The translations under genes were made by a program, and so were the position numbers. From Actinomycetes bacterium (GTDB taxonomy: Bacteria > Actinomycetota > Actinomycetes > Propionibacteriales > Propionibacteriaceae): 59,513 nucleotides of DNA. Positions 1 to 9,896 of the stretch are shown one piece after another. The stretch is from the NCBI GenBank assembly GCA_030426725.1, contig JAUHXZ010000011.1:1-59513 (forward strand), written 5' to 3'. A model generated the notes under the pieces. The model was not told the DNA's origin. It ran no database searches and saw nothing but the letters and a program-made list of their open reading frames with translations. How positions within the stretch are numbered: position 1 is the first letter of the stretch; each line of letters begins with the position of its first letter.

Positions 1-184
1 GTCCGCACGTAGGGAGACACGCCCCAAGGCTAGAACCAGCACCCGATTAGTGCACACCCTGCGGACACGAACACCTAGTCAACGCCAACCCGACCCCCAG
101 ATCAGGCAATAGTGAGCCAAGTCAGGTCAACGGCGGCGCCTACTCCTCGCTCGCCTGACGCCTCGCCCGGAAACGCACACGCGA

Positions 185-229
185 AAACGCCGGTGGCCGG
201 CCCCTTCACGGGACCGGCCACCGGCGTTT
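185..229 (-). terminator. Intrinsic terminator after fba
   Basis: A perfect 16-bp inverted repeat (185-200 with 214-229) surrounds a 13-nt loop, and the strand leaving it on the minus side carries four T residues. It lies 12 bp past the fba stop codon. The first 184 bases of the window show no gene I can support. Confidence 0.8.
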
Positions 230-241
230 CAGTGAGTCAGA

Positions 242-1261
242 TCACATCTTGGTGCCGGCGGAGCGGAGGTTCTGGCAGGCCTCCACGACGCGGGCGGCCA
301 TGCCGGCCTCGGCCAGCTTGCCCCAGGCGCGGGGGTCGTACATCTTCTTGTTGCCGACCTCGCCGTCGATCTTCAGCACGCCGTCGTAGTTGCGGAACAT
401 GTGTTCCACGACCGGGCGGGTGAAGGCGTACTGCGTGTCGGTGTCGATGTTCATCTTGATGACGCCGAAGTCCACCGCGTCGGAGATCTCCTGGGCGGTC
501 GAGCCCGAGCCACCGTGGAAGACGAGGTCGAACGGCTTGTCCTTGCCGACCTCGGCGCCGACGGCGTCCTGGATCTCCTTGAGGATCTCCGGGCGCAGCT
601 TGACAGCTCCGGGCTTGTAGACGCCGTGCACGTTACCGAAGGTCAGGGCCGTCAGGTAGCGGCCCTTCTCGCCCGACCCAAGCGCGGCGACGGTCTTCAG
701 GCCGTCCTCGACCGTGGTGTAGAGCTTGTCGTTGATGGCGGCCTCGTGGCCGTCCTCCTCGCCGCCGACGACACCGATCTCGACCTCGAGAATGGTGCGC
801 GCGGCCTGCGAGAGCTCGAGCAGCTCCTGCGCGATGACCAGATTCTCCTCCAGCGGGATGTCAGAGCCGTCGAACATGTGGGACTGGAACGTCGGCAGGC
901 CGCCGTTCTTGACCTGCTCGGCCTCGATGGCCAGCAGCGGGCGGACCCAGGAGTCGAGGTTCTTCTTCACGCAGTGGTCGGTGTGCAGCGCGATGGTCAC
1001 ACCGTAGTTCTTGGCGACCTCGGTGGCGTACGCGGCGAGCGCGAGCGTGCCGGAGACGCGGTTCTTGATGGTCGAGCCGGAAGCGTACTCCGAGCCGCCG
1101 ACCGACACCTGGATGATGCCGTCCGACTCCGCCTCGGCGAAGCCCTGGATCGCCGCGGTGACGGTCTGCGAGGACGTGATGTTGACGGCGGGGTAGGCGA
1201 ACTTGCCTGCCTTCGCCCTGTCGATCATCTCGCCATAGACTTCGGGAGTTGCAATGGGCAT
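242..1261 (-). CDS. fba: Class II fructose-bisphosphate aldolase
   Basis: 339 aa, normal for the family. It catalyses reversible cleavage of fructose 1,6-bisphosphate into DHAP and glyceraldehyde 3-phosphate in cytosolic glycolysis and gluconeogenesis. The zinc/catalytic motif HTDHC is at residues 93-97 (catalytic D95, zinc ligand H96). Further zinc ligands are in FGNVHGVY and FHGGSGS, and NIDTDTQ forms the phosphate and substrate site. The ATG has AAGAGG a few bases upstream. A strong hairpin terminator follows the stop, so the gene ends its transcription unit. Product assignment is secure. Confidence 0.97.
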   Translation of the reverse strand: MPIATPEVYGEMIDRAKAGKFAYPAVNITSSQTVTAAIQGFAEAESDGIIQVSVGGSEYASGSTIKNRVSGTLALAAYATEVAKNYGVTIALHTDHCVKKNLDSWVRPLLAIEAEQVKNGGLPTFQSHMFDGSDIPLEENLVIAQELLELSQAARTILEVEIGVVGGEEDGHEAAINDKLYTTVEDGLKTVAALGSGEKGRYLTALTFGNVHGVYKPGAVKLRPEILKEIQDAVGAEVGKDKPFDLVFHGGSGSTAQEISDAVDFGVIKMNIDTDTQYAFTRPVVEHMFRNYDGVLKIDGEVGNKKMYDPRAWGKLAEAGMAARVVEACQNLRSAGTKM

Positions 1262-1359
1262 GGATGCCTCTTTTCTGGGTTCGAGACTTCAGGTGAGGCC
1301 AACAATATCGTGCCGGGGTGTCGCGGGGCAGTGCGGGGTGCCGAGCGGTCGACGCCCGA

Positions 1360-1380
1360 TCCGGGCCCCCGGAGCCCGGA
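1360..1380 (-). terminator. Possible hairpin terminator
   Basis: A 7-bp inverted repeat (TCCGGGC 1360-1366 with GCCCGGA 1374-1380) directly abuts the stop codon of the upstream minus-strand gene. There is no clear U-tract, so termination is only a suggestion. Confidence 0.3.
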
Positions 1381-1920
1381 CTACAGGACGCGGTCCAGCG
1401 CCTTGACGTCCAGGTGGACCCGGCCGAGGGAGTGTGCGCGGACCGCGGAGTCGATGACGGCCGCAGACGCGTCCAGGAAGCTCAGCGGAACCTCGGCCAC
1501 GCGCCCCTCCGCGGTGTCCAGCGCCACCGAGGGCCCGGCGCCGAGGGACGATCCCACCAGGCGCAGGGACGCCACGTCCGCCCACACCACCGGCGGGGCC
1601 GGAGGGGTGACGAACTCGACGCCGGTGTGGTCGAGATAGAAGGACACGCCGTCGTTGATGCGCCCGAGGTCGCGCTTGGCCTTTTGCAGACTCACGAGGG
1701 AGGCGACGAGCCAGAACACCGACGAGATGATCCACAGCGCGACGATGGCGACGGTCAACTCGCGCGGCCACTCGCGGCCGAGCGTGAGGACGATCACGGC
1801 CATGATGGCCAGCGAGACGATCGTGGTGATGATGCGCCACCTGAGCGCGGACCGGCGTTGCGCGACCCGCGCCGCGGTCGGGAGTGGGGTGAGGCCGACC
1901 GCGAACCGCTCAGACTGCAT
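1381..1920 (-). CDS. Two-TM membrane protein, unknown function
   Basis: 179 aa. After a basic N-terminus there are two hydrophobic segments at about residues 29-48 and 58-78. A soluble C-terminal half follows, containing PPAPPVVWADVASLRLVG, a layout reminiscent of small PH-like membrane proteins. I do not recognise a named family. Its ATG overlaps the last 11 bases of the upstream SpoU methyltransferase gene, so the two are probably co-transcribed and coupled. Function is open. Confidence 0.75.
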   Translation of the reverse strand: MQSERFAVGLTPLPTAARVAQRRSALRWRIITTIVSLAIMAVIVLTLGREWPRELTVAIVALWIISSVFWLVASLVSLQKAKRDLGRINDGVSFYLDHTGVEFVTPPAPPVVWADVASLRLVGSSLGAGPSVALDTAEGRVAEVPLSFLDASAAVIDSAVRAHSLGRVHLDVKALDRVL

Positions 1921-2560
1921 GGCCGTCAGGATAGTGCCCGTGCTGGAGCACCCAGTGGTACATGGCGATGGCGGACGCGGCCCCGGCGTTCATCGACCGG
2001 GTCGAGCCGTGCTGGGTGATGGCAACGAGCCCCTCGCAGCCGGCGACCATCGCGTCGGTCAGTCCCGGCCCCTCGGATCCGAAGACCAGGCAGCACCGCT
2101 CCGGGAGCCGCGCGGTTTCCAGCGGCACCGAGCCAGGCAGATTGTCGACGCCGATCGGGGCCACGCCGTCGGCCGCGAGGTGGGCGAGGAAGGCCGCCTC
2201 GTCCTCGTGGTGGTGCACGTGGAGGTAGCGGTCGGTGACCATGGCGCCGCGACGATTCCAGCGCCGTCGCCCGACGATGTGGACCGCCGAGACGTTGAAC
2301 GCGTTGGCCGTGCGGACGATGGAGCCGATGTTGAAGTCGTGCTCCCAGTTCTGGATGGCGACCTGCAGCGGCGCACGGGTGCGGTCCAGGTCCGCCACGA
2401 TCGCCTCGACGCGCCAGTAGCGGTACCGGTCGACGACGTTGCGCCGGTCACCGTCGGCGAGCAGTTCGGGGTCGAGGCGGTCGTCCTCGGGCCAGGGGCG
2501 CGGGTGAGGACCGACGCCGACGGTGGGGGCGGTCGGGTCGGGCGGGGCGGCGGAAGTCAC
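1910..2560 (-). CDS. SpoU/TrmH-family RNA 2'-O-methyltransferase
   Basis: 216 aa from a GTG at 2560. The reading frame extends to 2647, but that extension is low-complexity and not conserved-looking. The three SPOUT motifs are present: NIGSIVRTANAF (motif 1), VFGSEGPGL (motif 2, SAM knot) and ITQHGSTRSMNAGAASAIAMY-like motif 3. The family methylates ribose 2'-OH of rRNA or tRNA; the exact target cannot be told from sequence. Motif 3 is slightly atypical (ITQHG where IPMxG is usual). The gene is coupled to the downstream two-TM protein gene. Confidence 0.85.
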   Translation of the reverse strand: MTSAAPPDPTAPTVGVGPHPRPWPEDDRLDPELLADGDRRNVVDRYRYWRVEAIVADLDRTRAPLQVAIQNWEHDFNIGSIVRTANAFNVSAVHIVGRRRWNRRGAMVTDRYLHVHHHEDEAAFLAHLAADGVAPIGVDNLPGSVPLETARLPERCCLVFGSEGPGLTDAMVAGCEGLVAITQHGSTRSMNAGAASAIAMYHWVLQHGHYPDGHAV

Positions 2561-2657
2561 CCTACGAGCTTGTCCGACCTGGACCCCGGCGGCAACCCTG
2601 GCACATGCGACGGCGCCCCGGGCCCGAAGGCCGGGGGCGCCATGCACCGGGGGAGGA

Positions 2658-3203
2658 TCAGGCGGCCTGCTCGATGGCCGAGATCTCGAGCTCGATGGCG
2701 ACCTTGTCGGAGACGAGGAAGCCGCCGGTCTCGAGTGCGGCGTTCCAGGTGAGGCCGAAGTCGGAGCGGAGGATCTCGGTGGAGCCCTCGAAGCCGACGC
2801 GGATGTTGCCGAAGGGGTCCTTGGCGGAACCCTGGAACTCGAGGGGGAAGGTCACCGAGCGGGTGGTGCCGGCGATGCCGAGGTCACCGGTCACCTCGAC
2901 GATGTCGCCGTTGATGGCGAAGTCGGTCGCGACGAACTTCCACGTGGGGTTCTGCTCGACGTTGAAGAAGTCGGCGGAGCGCAGGTGGGCGTCGCGGTCC
3001 TCGTTGCGGGTGGTGATCGAGGAGGCGTCGATGACGACCTCGAGGCTGCTCTCGGCGGGGTTGGCGCCGTTGACGGTGGCCTGGCCCTCGAACTTGTCGA
3101 AGGAACCGCGGACCTTGGTGACCATCGCGTGACGGGTCACGAAGGACAGGCTGCTGTGGGTGGGGTCGATGACGTAGGTGCCGTTCAGATCGCTGACGCT
3201 CAT
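2658..3203 (-). CDS. YceI-family lipid-binding protein
   Basis: 181 aa, covering the whole YceI lipocalin-like barrel (begins GTYVIDPTHSSLSFVTRH; contains NPTWKF and a late FGLTWN). YceI proteins bind polyisoprenoid-type amphiphiles; no enzymatic role is established. There is no signal peptide, so the actinobacterial form is probably cytosolic. I chose the ATG at 3203, not the one at 3236. GGAAGGA precedes it, and the longer form would begin inside the -10 element of the promoter just upstream. Confidence 0.9.
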   Translation of the reverse strand: MSVSDLNGTYVIDPTHSSLSFVTRHAMVTKVRGSFDKFEGQATVNGANPAESSLEVVIDASSITTRNEDRDAHLRSADFFNVEQNPTWKFVATDFAINGDIVEVTGDLGIAGTTRSVTFPLEFQGSAKDPFGNIRVGFEGSTEILRSDFGLTWNAALETGGFLVSDKVAIELEISAIEQAA

Positions 3204-3235
3204 GGGTGAGTCCTTCCGAAGTTGTTGTGGTTTCA

Positions 3236-3264
3236 ACCATACATAGAGCTGATTGAAGTGTCAA
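3236..3264 (-). promoter_or_regulatory. Sigma70-type promoter of the YceI gene
   Basis: On the minus strand TTGACA (3259-3264) and TATGGT (3236-3241) are separated by exactly 17 bp, giving a leader of about 26 nt before the ATG at 3203. TTGA-N4-TCAA (3253-3264) overlaps the -35 and could be a small operator. Confidence 0.8.
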
Positions 3265-3307
3265 CTAACCTGGCGGACTCGTTTCTCAGTTCAACCACAG
3301 CAGACAG

Positions 3308-3338
3308 CGACGCCCGCCCCCTGTGGGGACGGGCGTCG
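3308..3338 (-). terminator. GC-rich hairpin after lemA
   Basis: GACGCCCG (3309-3316) pairs with CGGGCGTC (3330-3337), with further C/G pairing inside the loop. It lies just past the LemA stop. No U-run follows, so it is a weak terminator candidate. Confidence 0.4.
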
Positions 3339-3350
3339 TCGCGTCGGGGA

Positions 3351-4106
3351 TCAGCCGTTGAACGGCGAGCGGTAGTCCCCGGACTGCTGCTGGGGCTGCT
3401 CACCGGGGATCTCCTGCTGCCCGAAGGGCTGCTGCGGGGGCTGCACCGGCTGGGACTGAGCATCATGCCGCGGCGCCTGGACCTGCGGGGCCTGCGTTCC
3501 CGCCGGACGCTGCGAGATCTCGCCGAAGTTGACGTCGGGGGCCTGGCGCACGATCGGGTCGTTGACCTCGAAGTAGGTGGCCTTGTCGAACTTCGCGGCG
3601 TTGGCGATGATGTTGCTCGGCACCGACTCCACACGCGTGTTGTAGTCGCGCACGTTGGCGTTGTAGAACCGGCGGGCGGCCGCGATCCGGTCCTCGGTGT
3701 CGGTGAGTTCGCGCTGCAGCTCGAGGAAGTTGGTGTTGGACTTCAGGTCCGGGTAGGCCTCGACCGACACGAGCAGGTTGTGCACCGCCTGGGTCAGCTC
3801 CTCCTCCACCGCGGCCCGCTGCTGGCTGGGCTGACCGTGGCTCTGCCCCGCGAGCGAGCGTGCGGCGTTGCGCAGCTCGGTGACCTGCTCGAGCGTGTTG
3901 CGCTCGTGCGCAGCGTAGCCGCGGACGGTCTCGACCAGGTTGGGGATCAGCTCGTAGCGGCGGTTCAGCTCGACGTCGATCTGACGCCACGACTCCTGGA
4001 TCAGGTTGCGGCTCTTGACGAACCCGTTGTAGGCGCTCACTCCCCAGCCGACGACGGCGAGAGCGACGACGACCAGAACGATGAGAATGACAATGAAAAC
4101 TTCCAC
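3351..4106 (-). CDS. LemA family protein
   Basis: 251 aa from a GTG with AAGGAG upstream. One N-terminal membrane anchor (about residues 3-25) is followed by the long helical LemA domain (YNGFVKSRNLIQESWRQIDVEL, then RRYELIPNLVETVRGYAAHE). After about residue 200 comes a Q/P-rich tail (PVQPPQQPFGQQEIPGEQPQ) that is longer than in minimal LemA proteins. Function is poorly known; the protein is membrane-anchored with its bulk probably outside. It stands alone between the yceI promoter region and the regulator that ends at 4177. Confidence 0.9.
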   Translation of the reverse strand: MEVFIVILIVLVVVALAVVGWGVSAYNGFVKSRNLIQESWRQIDVELNRRYELIPNLVETVRGYAAHERNTLEQVTELRNAARSLAGQSHGQPSQQRAAVEEELTQAVHNLLVSVEAYPDLKSNTNFLELQRELTDTEDRIAAARRFYNANVRDYNTRVESVPSNIIANAAKFDKATYFEVNDPIVRQAPDVNFGEISQRPAGTQAPQVQAPRHDAQSQPVQPPQQPFGQQEIPGEQPQQQSGDYRSPFNG

Positions 4107-4176
4107 GGCGGGGTCTCCTTGCTCGGACGACTTTCACGGTAGCGCAGCACCCACTCAGCTGCAGCCCTCCGAAGGG

Positions 4177-5649
4177 TCAGATCTGGTGGTGGGCGTCGAG
4201 GAACTGGTAGACCTCGGTGTCGTCGACGCCCGGGAAGGTGCCGGGCGGCAGCGCGGCCAGCAGGTGCGCGTGCGTGCGGGCGCTGGGCCACGCGTACTCC
4301 GACCACCTCGCCGACAGGTCCGCGGGCGCCCGGCGGCAGCACGACGGGTCCGGGCAGTTCGACACGGAGTGCTCGCGGGTCTCTCGCCCGCGGAACCACT
4401 TCGAGTCGCGGTACCGCACGCCGATGCCGGCCGAGAAGTACCCCGACGGCGTGGCGTCGACCCTCGCGGTGCACCAGAACGTGCCCGTCGGAGTGTCGGT
4501 GTACTGGTTGAAGGCGTTGAACTTGTCCGGCACGCCGAACACCTCGCGCGACGTCCAGTAGCGGCACGCGTGCTGCCCCTCGATGGCGCCGAGGTTGTCG
4601 CGGGGGAAAGCGACGCCGTCGTTCTCGTAGGCCTTGTAGATCGTCCCGGACTCGTGCACCCGCTGGAAGTGGACCGGGATGCCGAGGTGTCTCGTCGCCA
4701 GATTGGTGAAGCGGTGGGCGGCCGCCTCGTAGCTCACCGCGAAGGCGTCGCGGAGGTCCTCGAGCGCCAGTTCCCGTCGCGCCTTGGCCTCCTGGAGGAA
4801 GCGCACCGCAGGCTCCTCGGGGAGCATCAGAGCGGCGGCGAAGTAATTGGTCTCGATCCGCTGCCGTAGGAAGTCGCCGTAGTTCGCGGGCGGGGCGTGG
4901 TCGAGGACGTGGTGCCCGAGAGCCTGGAGCAGCACCGACCGGGGCTCGTATTCGCGGGTGGTGGCGGCGTCGAGGTAGATGCGCTTGGTCTTGAGGTCCG
5001 AGACCGAGCGGGTCGAGTGGGGCAGGTCGGTCACGTGATGCAGCGTGAAGCCGAGGTGCGCGGTGATCTCGCCGATGAGGTTCTGCGACAGCGGCCCCGA
5101 GACGTACCCGACGCGGCTCAGCAGCTTCGCGGCCTCCTCCTCGATGGACCCGAAGTAGTTGTCGCGGGCGCGCATCTCGTCGCGGAGCGCCGCGTTGGCC
5201 CGCCGGGCCTCCTCGGGCGTGGCCATCCGCTCCGCCGCGTCCCTGGCCAGTTCCCGGTGCAGCGCGACGAGCGACTCGAGGACGTCGAGCGGCATCCGCG
5301 GCGAGATCCGCACCACGGGCAGCCCCTTGGCCCGCGCCAACGGTGAGCGCATCAGCCGCTCGAGTTCGATCTCCAGTTGGGCGCGACGGCTGGGCACCGG
5401 GGCGGTGAGGTCGTCGAACGTCGCCCCGTAGATGCGGGCGAGCTTCTGCAGGTGCGAGAGCTTCGCCTCCCGCTTGCCGTTCTCCATGAGAGACAGCTGC
5501 GAGGACGCCAGCCCGGAGGCCTCGGCGACCTGGGCGAGCGTCAGCCCGCGCTCCTTGCGCAGGTGCCGAAGGCGGCGGCCCAGTGAAAAGGGGTCGAAAG
5601 TCCCCTGCTCGCCCCCGGTCGGGCCGGAGGCGTCATCGTCGACAGTCAT
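4177..5649 (-). CDS. ramB: RamB/ScfR-like XRE regulator of acetate metabolism
   Basis: 490 aa from the ATG at 5649; the frame runs on upstream but into the intergenic region. An XRE helix-turn-helix lies at about residues 24-80 (LGRRLRHLRKERGLTLAQVAEASGL, then LSLMENGKREAKLSHLQKLA). It is followed by an IrrE/ImmA-like middle domain (LGHHVLDHA in the metallopeptidase position) and the C-terminal short-chain-fatty-acyl-regulator domain with Cys-rich CPDPSCCRR. In corynebacteria and mycobacteria, RamB of this architecture and size controls isocitrate lyase and malate synthase. Here it is divergent from aceA-glcB, which fits that role. Confidence 0.85.
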   Translation of the reverse strand: MTVDDDASGPTGGEQGTFDPFSLGRRLRHLRKERGLTLAQVAEASGLASSQLSLMENGKREAKLSHLQKLARIYGATFDDLTAPVPSRRAQLEIELERLMRSPLARAKGLPVVRISPRMPLDVLESLVALHRELARDAAERMATPEEARRANAALRDEMRARDNYFGSIEEEAAKLLSRVGYVSGPLSQNLIGEITAHLGFTLHHVTDLPHSTRSVSDLKTKRIYLDAATTREYEPRSVLLQALGHHVLDHAPPANYGDFLRQRIETNYFAAALMLPEEPAVRFLQEAKARRELALEDLRDAFAVSYEAAAHRFTNLATRHLGIPVHFQRVHESGTIYKAYENDGVAFPRDNLGAIEGQHACRYWTSREVFGVPDKFNAFNQYTDTPTGTFWCTARVDATPSGYFSAGIGVRYRDSKWFRGRETREHSVSNCPDPSCCRRAPADLSARWSEYAWPSARTHAHLLAALPPGTFPGVDDTEVYQFLDAHHQI

Positions 5650-5664
5650 GAAGTTGACCGTAGC

Positions 5665-5697
5665 GGAATTTCTGCGTTTCTTCACTGGAAATTTCTG
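5665..5697. promoter_or_regulatory. Candidate RamB operator, direct repeat
   Basis: In the ramB-aceA intergenic region, GGAATTTCTG (5665-5674) and GGAAATTTCTG (5687-5697) are spaced 22 bp apart, two helical turns, on the same face of the DNA. Read on the minus strand both contain CAGAAATT. Position and spacing suit an autoregulating repressor, but binding is inferred. Confidence 0.5.
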
Positions 5698-5782
5698 ACG
5701 AACTCCCGGTGAACGTGCCCCAGGATGAATCCAACACCCGCTGAGGCAGTAACGCAGCTGCCCCTCCCGGAAGGACCACACC

Positions 5783-7057
<1,275 letters not shown>

Positions 7058-7091
7058 CCGTCCACCCCATGAGGCCAAAGGAGTGACCACC

Positions 7092-9332
7092 ATGACCATG
7101 ACCATCGCTGCCCCAGCCCCCACCAGCCCGCTCACCGCGACCCATGCCCGCGTCGGGCGCCTCTGGGTGGACCGGACGCTCGTCGACTTCATCGACCGCG
7201 AGGCTCTCACCGTGACCGGTGTCGACCGGGAGCGGTTCTGGTCCGGGTTCGAGGCGGTCTTCGACGGCTTCACCGGCCGTAATCGGGCGCTCCTCCAGGA
7301 GCGGGCCCGCCTGCAGAACGAGATCAACGAGTTCCACCGCGCCCACCCCGGCACCCCTCACCGTGGGCACTACAAGCAGTTCCTCCGCGACATCGGCTAC
7401 CTGCTCGACGAGCCGGCCGACGTCCGGGCCACCACCCGCGACGTCGACCGGGAGATCGCCGCGATCGCAGGGCCGCAGCTCGTCGTGCCGGTCACCAACC
7501 GGCGCTTCGCGATCAACGCCGCCAACGCGCGCTGGGGCTCGCTGTACGACGCGCTGTACGGCACCGACGTCATCCCCGAGACCGACGGCGCCGAGCAGGG
7601 CACCCGCTACAACCCGGTCCGCGGCGACCAGGTCATCGCGTGGGCCCGCTCGTTCCTGGACCGGGCCGTGCCGCTGACGTCGGGGTCGCACGCCGACGTC
7701 GCGGGCTACCGGGGCGGCGAGCGCCTCGAGGCGATGCTCGGGTCCGGCGAGATCGTCGGCCTGGCCGACCCGTCGGCCTTCGCGGGGTACCGCGGCGAGG
7801 CGGGCGCGCCGGAGGCGATCCTGCTCGCCAACCACGGCCTCCACATCGAGCTCCGCATCGACCGTCGAGGCGCCATCGGCCGCGACGACCCGGCCGGCAT
7901 CGATGACGTCACCCTCGAGTCCGCCACCACCGCGATCATGGACTTCGAGGATTCCGTGGCCACCGTCGACGGCCCCGACAAGGTGACCGGCTACCGCACC
8001 TGGCTCGAACTCAACACCGGCGACGCCGTCGAGGAGATGAGCAAGGGCGGCAAGCGGTTCACCCGAAGGATGGCCAACGACCGCCGCTACACCCGCCCCG
8101 ATGGCACCGAGCTGAAGCTCCCTGGCCGTGCGCTCATGCTGTGCCGCAACGTCGGGCACCTCATGACCACGCCGGCGGTCATGGACGACAACGGCAACGA
8201 GCTACCCGAGGGCATCCTCGACGCACTCGTGACCGGCCTGTGCGCCCTCCCCGGCCTGGACCGGGACAACCCGAGGCACAACTCGCAGACCGGCTCGATC
8301 TACATCGTGAAGCCGAAGCAGCACGGGCCCGACGAGGTGGCGTTCACCAGCGACCTCTTCGCCGCCGTCGAGGACGTCCTCGGGCTGCCGCGGACCACGC
8401 TGAAGATGGGGATCATGGACGAGGAGCGGCGCACCACGCTCAACCTCGCCGCGTGCATCCGCGAGGCCTCGGACCGGATCATCTTCATCAACACCGGGTT
8501 CCTCGACCGCACCGGCGACGAGATCCACACGTCGATGGAGGCCGGGCCGATGATCCGCAAGGCCGAGATGAAGCAGGCCGGCTGGATGAGCGCCTACGAG
8601 GACTGGAACGTCGACGTCGGTCTCATCTGCGGTCTGCGCGGGCGGGCGCAGATCGGCAAGGGGATGTGGGCCAAGACCGACCTCATGGCCGACATGGTGA
8701 CCGAGAAGATCGCCCACCCCGACGCCGGCGCCACTACCGCGTGGGTGCCCTCACCCACCGCCGCGACCCTTCACGCCACGCACTACCACCGGGTCGACGC
8801 CCGGTCGCGGCTGGACGAGATCGGCGGCTCCGGGCGACGGGCCACGATCGACGACCTGCTCAAGATCCCGCTGGCGCCCCACACCCGCTGGACGCCGGAG
8901 GAGCGGCAGCAGGAGGTCGACAACTCCTGCCAGTCGATCCTCGGCTACGTCGTGCGCTGGATCGACCAGGGCGTCGGCTGCTCGAAGGTCCCCGACATCA
9001 CCGACACGTCGCTGATGGAGGACCGGGCCACCTGCCGGATCAGCTCGCAGATGCTGGCCAACTGGGTGCGGCACGGGATCGTCTCGGAGCGGTTCGTCAT
9101 CGACGCGCTGAAGCGGATGGCCGCCGTCGTCGACCGGCAGAACGCCGACGAGCCGGGCTACCGGCCGATGAAGCCCGAGGACGGCGGGACGTTCGAGGAC
9201 TCGATCGCGTGGACCGCGGCGCGGGACCTGGTGCTGCAGGGGACCTGGTCGCCGTCGGGGTACACGGAGCCGATCCTCCACGCGCGTCGCCGCGAGTACA
9301 AGGAGCGCTACGCCACCCGTCGCTTCCGGTGA
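7092..9332 (+). CDS. glcB: Malate synthase G
   Basis: 746 aa from an ATG with AAAGGAG upstream. It condenses glyoxylate with acetyl-CoA to malate, the second glyoxylate-shunt step. Family blocks include [20 protein letters not shown] near residue 135, [14 protein letters not shown] (catalytic region), HTSMEAGPM and [13 protein letters not shown]. The size fits the monomeric G form, not the shorter A form. The gene ends 24 bp before the convergent pyrE stop, with no obvious terminator between them. Confidence 0.97.
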   Translation: MTMTIAAPAPTSPLTATHARVGRLWVDRTLVDFIDREALTVTGVDRERFWSGFEAVFDGFTGRNRALLQERARLQNEINEFHRAHPGTPHRGHYKQFLRDIGYLLDEPADVRATTRDVDREIAAIAGPQLVVPVTNRRFAINAANARWGSLYDALYGTDVIPETDGAEQGTRYNPVRGDQVIAWARSFLDRAVPLTSGSHADVAGYRGGERLEAMLGSGEIVGLADPSAFAGYRGEAGAPEAILLANHGLHIELRIDRRGAIGRDDPAGIDDVTLESATTAIMDFEDSVATVDGPDKVTGYRTWLELNTGDAVEEMSKGGKRFTRRMANDRRYTRPDGTELKLPGRALMLCRNVGHLMTTPAVMDDNGNELPEGILDALVTGLCALPGLDRDNPRHNSQTGSIYIVKPKQHGPDEVAFTSDLFAAVEDVLGLPRTTLKMGIMDEERRTTLNLAACIREASDRIIFINTGFLDRTGDEIHTSMEAGPMIRKAEMKQAGWMSAYEDWNVDVGLICGLRGRAQIGKGMWAKTDLMADMVTEKIAHPDAGATTAWVPSPTAATLHATHYHRVDARSRLDEIGGSGRRATIDDLLKIPLAPHTRWTPEERQQEVDNSCQSILGYVVRWIDQGVGCSKVPDITDTSLMEDRATCRISSQMLANWVRHGIVSERFVIDALKRMAAVVDRQNADEPGYRPMKPEDGGTFEDSIAWTAARDLVLQGTWSPSGYTEPILHARRREYKERYATRRFR

Positions 9333-9356
9333 CCTCCGCGCAGCGTCGCGCACCCG

Positions 9357-9896
9357 TCAGAGGCCGAGGTCCTCGAGTCCCACCGCGTAGCGGTACTCGA
9401 GGCCCTCGGCCTCGACGCGTTCCGCCGCGCCCGTGTTGCGGTCGACGACCACCGCGACGGCGACGACCTCGCCCCCGGCCTCGCGGACGGCCTCGACGGC
9501 GGTGAGCGCCGAGCCTCCCGTCGTGGAGGTGTCCTCGACGACGAGCACGCGGCGGCCGGCCACGGGGGTGCCCTCGATGCGGCGCTGCATGCCGTGCTCC
9601 TTGGCGGACTTGCGCACGACGAACACGTCGAGGCGACCGCCCGCGGCGGCCCTGGCGTGCAGCATGGCGGTGGCGACCGGGTCGGCGCCCAGGGTGAGGC
9701 CGCCGACGGCGTCGAAGTCGAGGTCGGAGACCAGGTCGTTCATCACTCGACCCACGATCGGCGACGCGGCGCCATCGAGGGTGACGCGGCGCATGTCGAC
9801 GTAGTAGTCGGCCTCCTTGCCGGAGGCGAGCGTGACCTTGCCGTGGACGACGGCGAGGTTCAGGATCTGCTCGATGAGGTCGGTGCGATCGGTCAT
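9357..9896 (-). CDS. pyrE: Orotate phosphoribosyltransferase
   Basis: 179 aa. It transfers ribose 5-phosphate from PRPP to orotate to give OMP in pyrimidine synthesis. The PRPP-binding motif VLVVEDTSTTGGSA is at residues 117-130. KEADYYVDMRR near the N-terminus and VVRKSAKEHG match the family. Its ATG overlaps the stop of the upstream sortase-like gene by four bases (ATGA), so translation is coupled; that neighbour has no pyrimidine role I can see. Confidence 0.95.
   Translation of the reverse strand: MTDRTDLIEQILNLAVVHGKVTLASGKEADYYVDMRRVTLDGAASPIVGRVMNDLVSDLDFDAVGGLTLGADPVATAMLHARAAAGGRLDVFVVRKSAKEHGMQRRIEGTPVAGRRVLVVEDTSTTGGSALTAVEAVREAGGEVVAVAVVVDRNTGAAERVEAEGLEYRYAVGLEDLGL

Noticed and set aside
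401..1639. Long plus-strand open frame opposite fba
   Set aside because: Antisense shadow of a clear aldolase gene; Arg/Val-rich translation without domains, caused by high GC.
2884..3264. Alternative overlapping frame in the YceI gene
   Set aside because: Arg/His-rich translation lacking structure; the YceI frame has a promoter, ribosome site and full domain.
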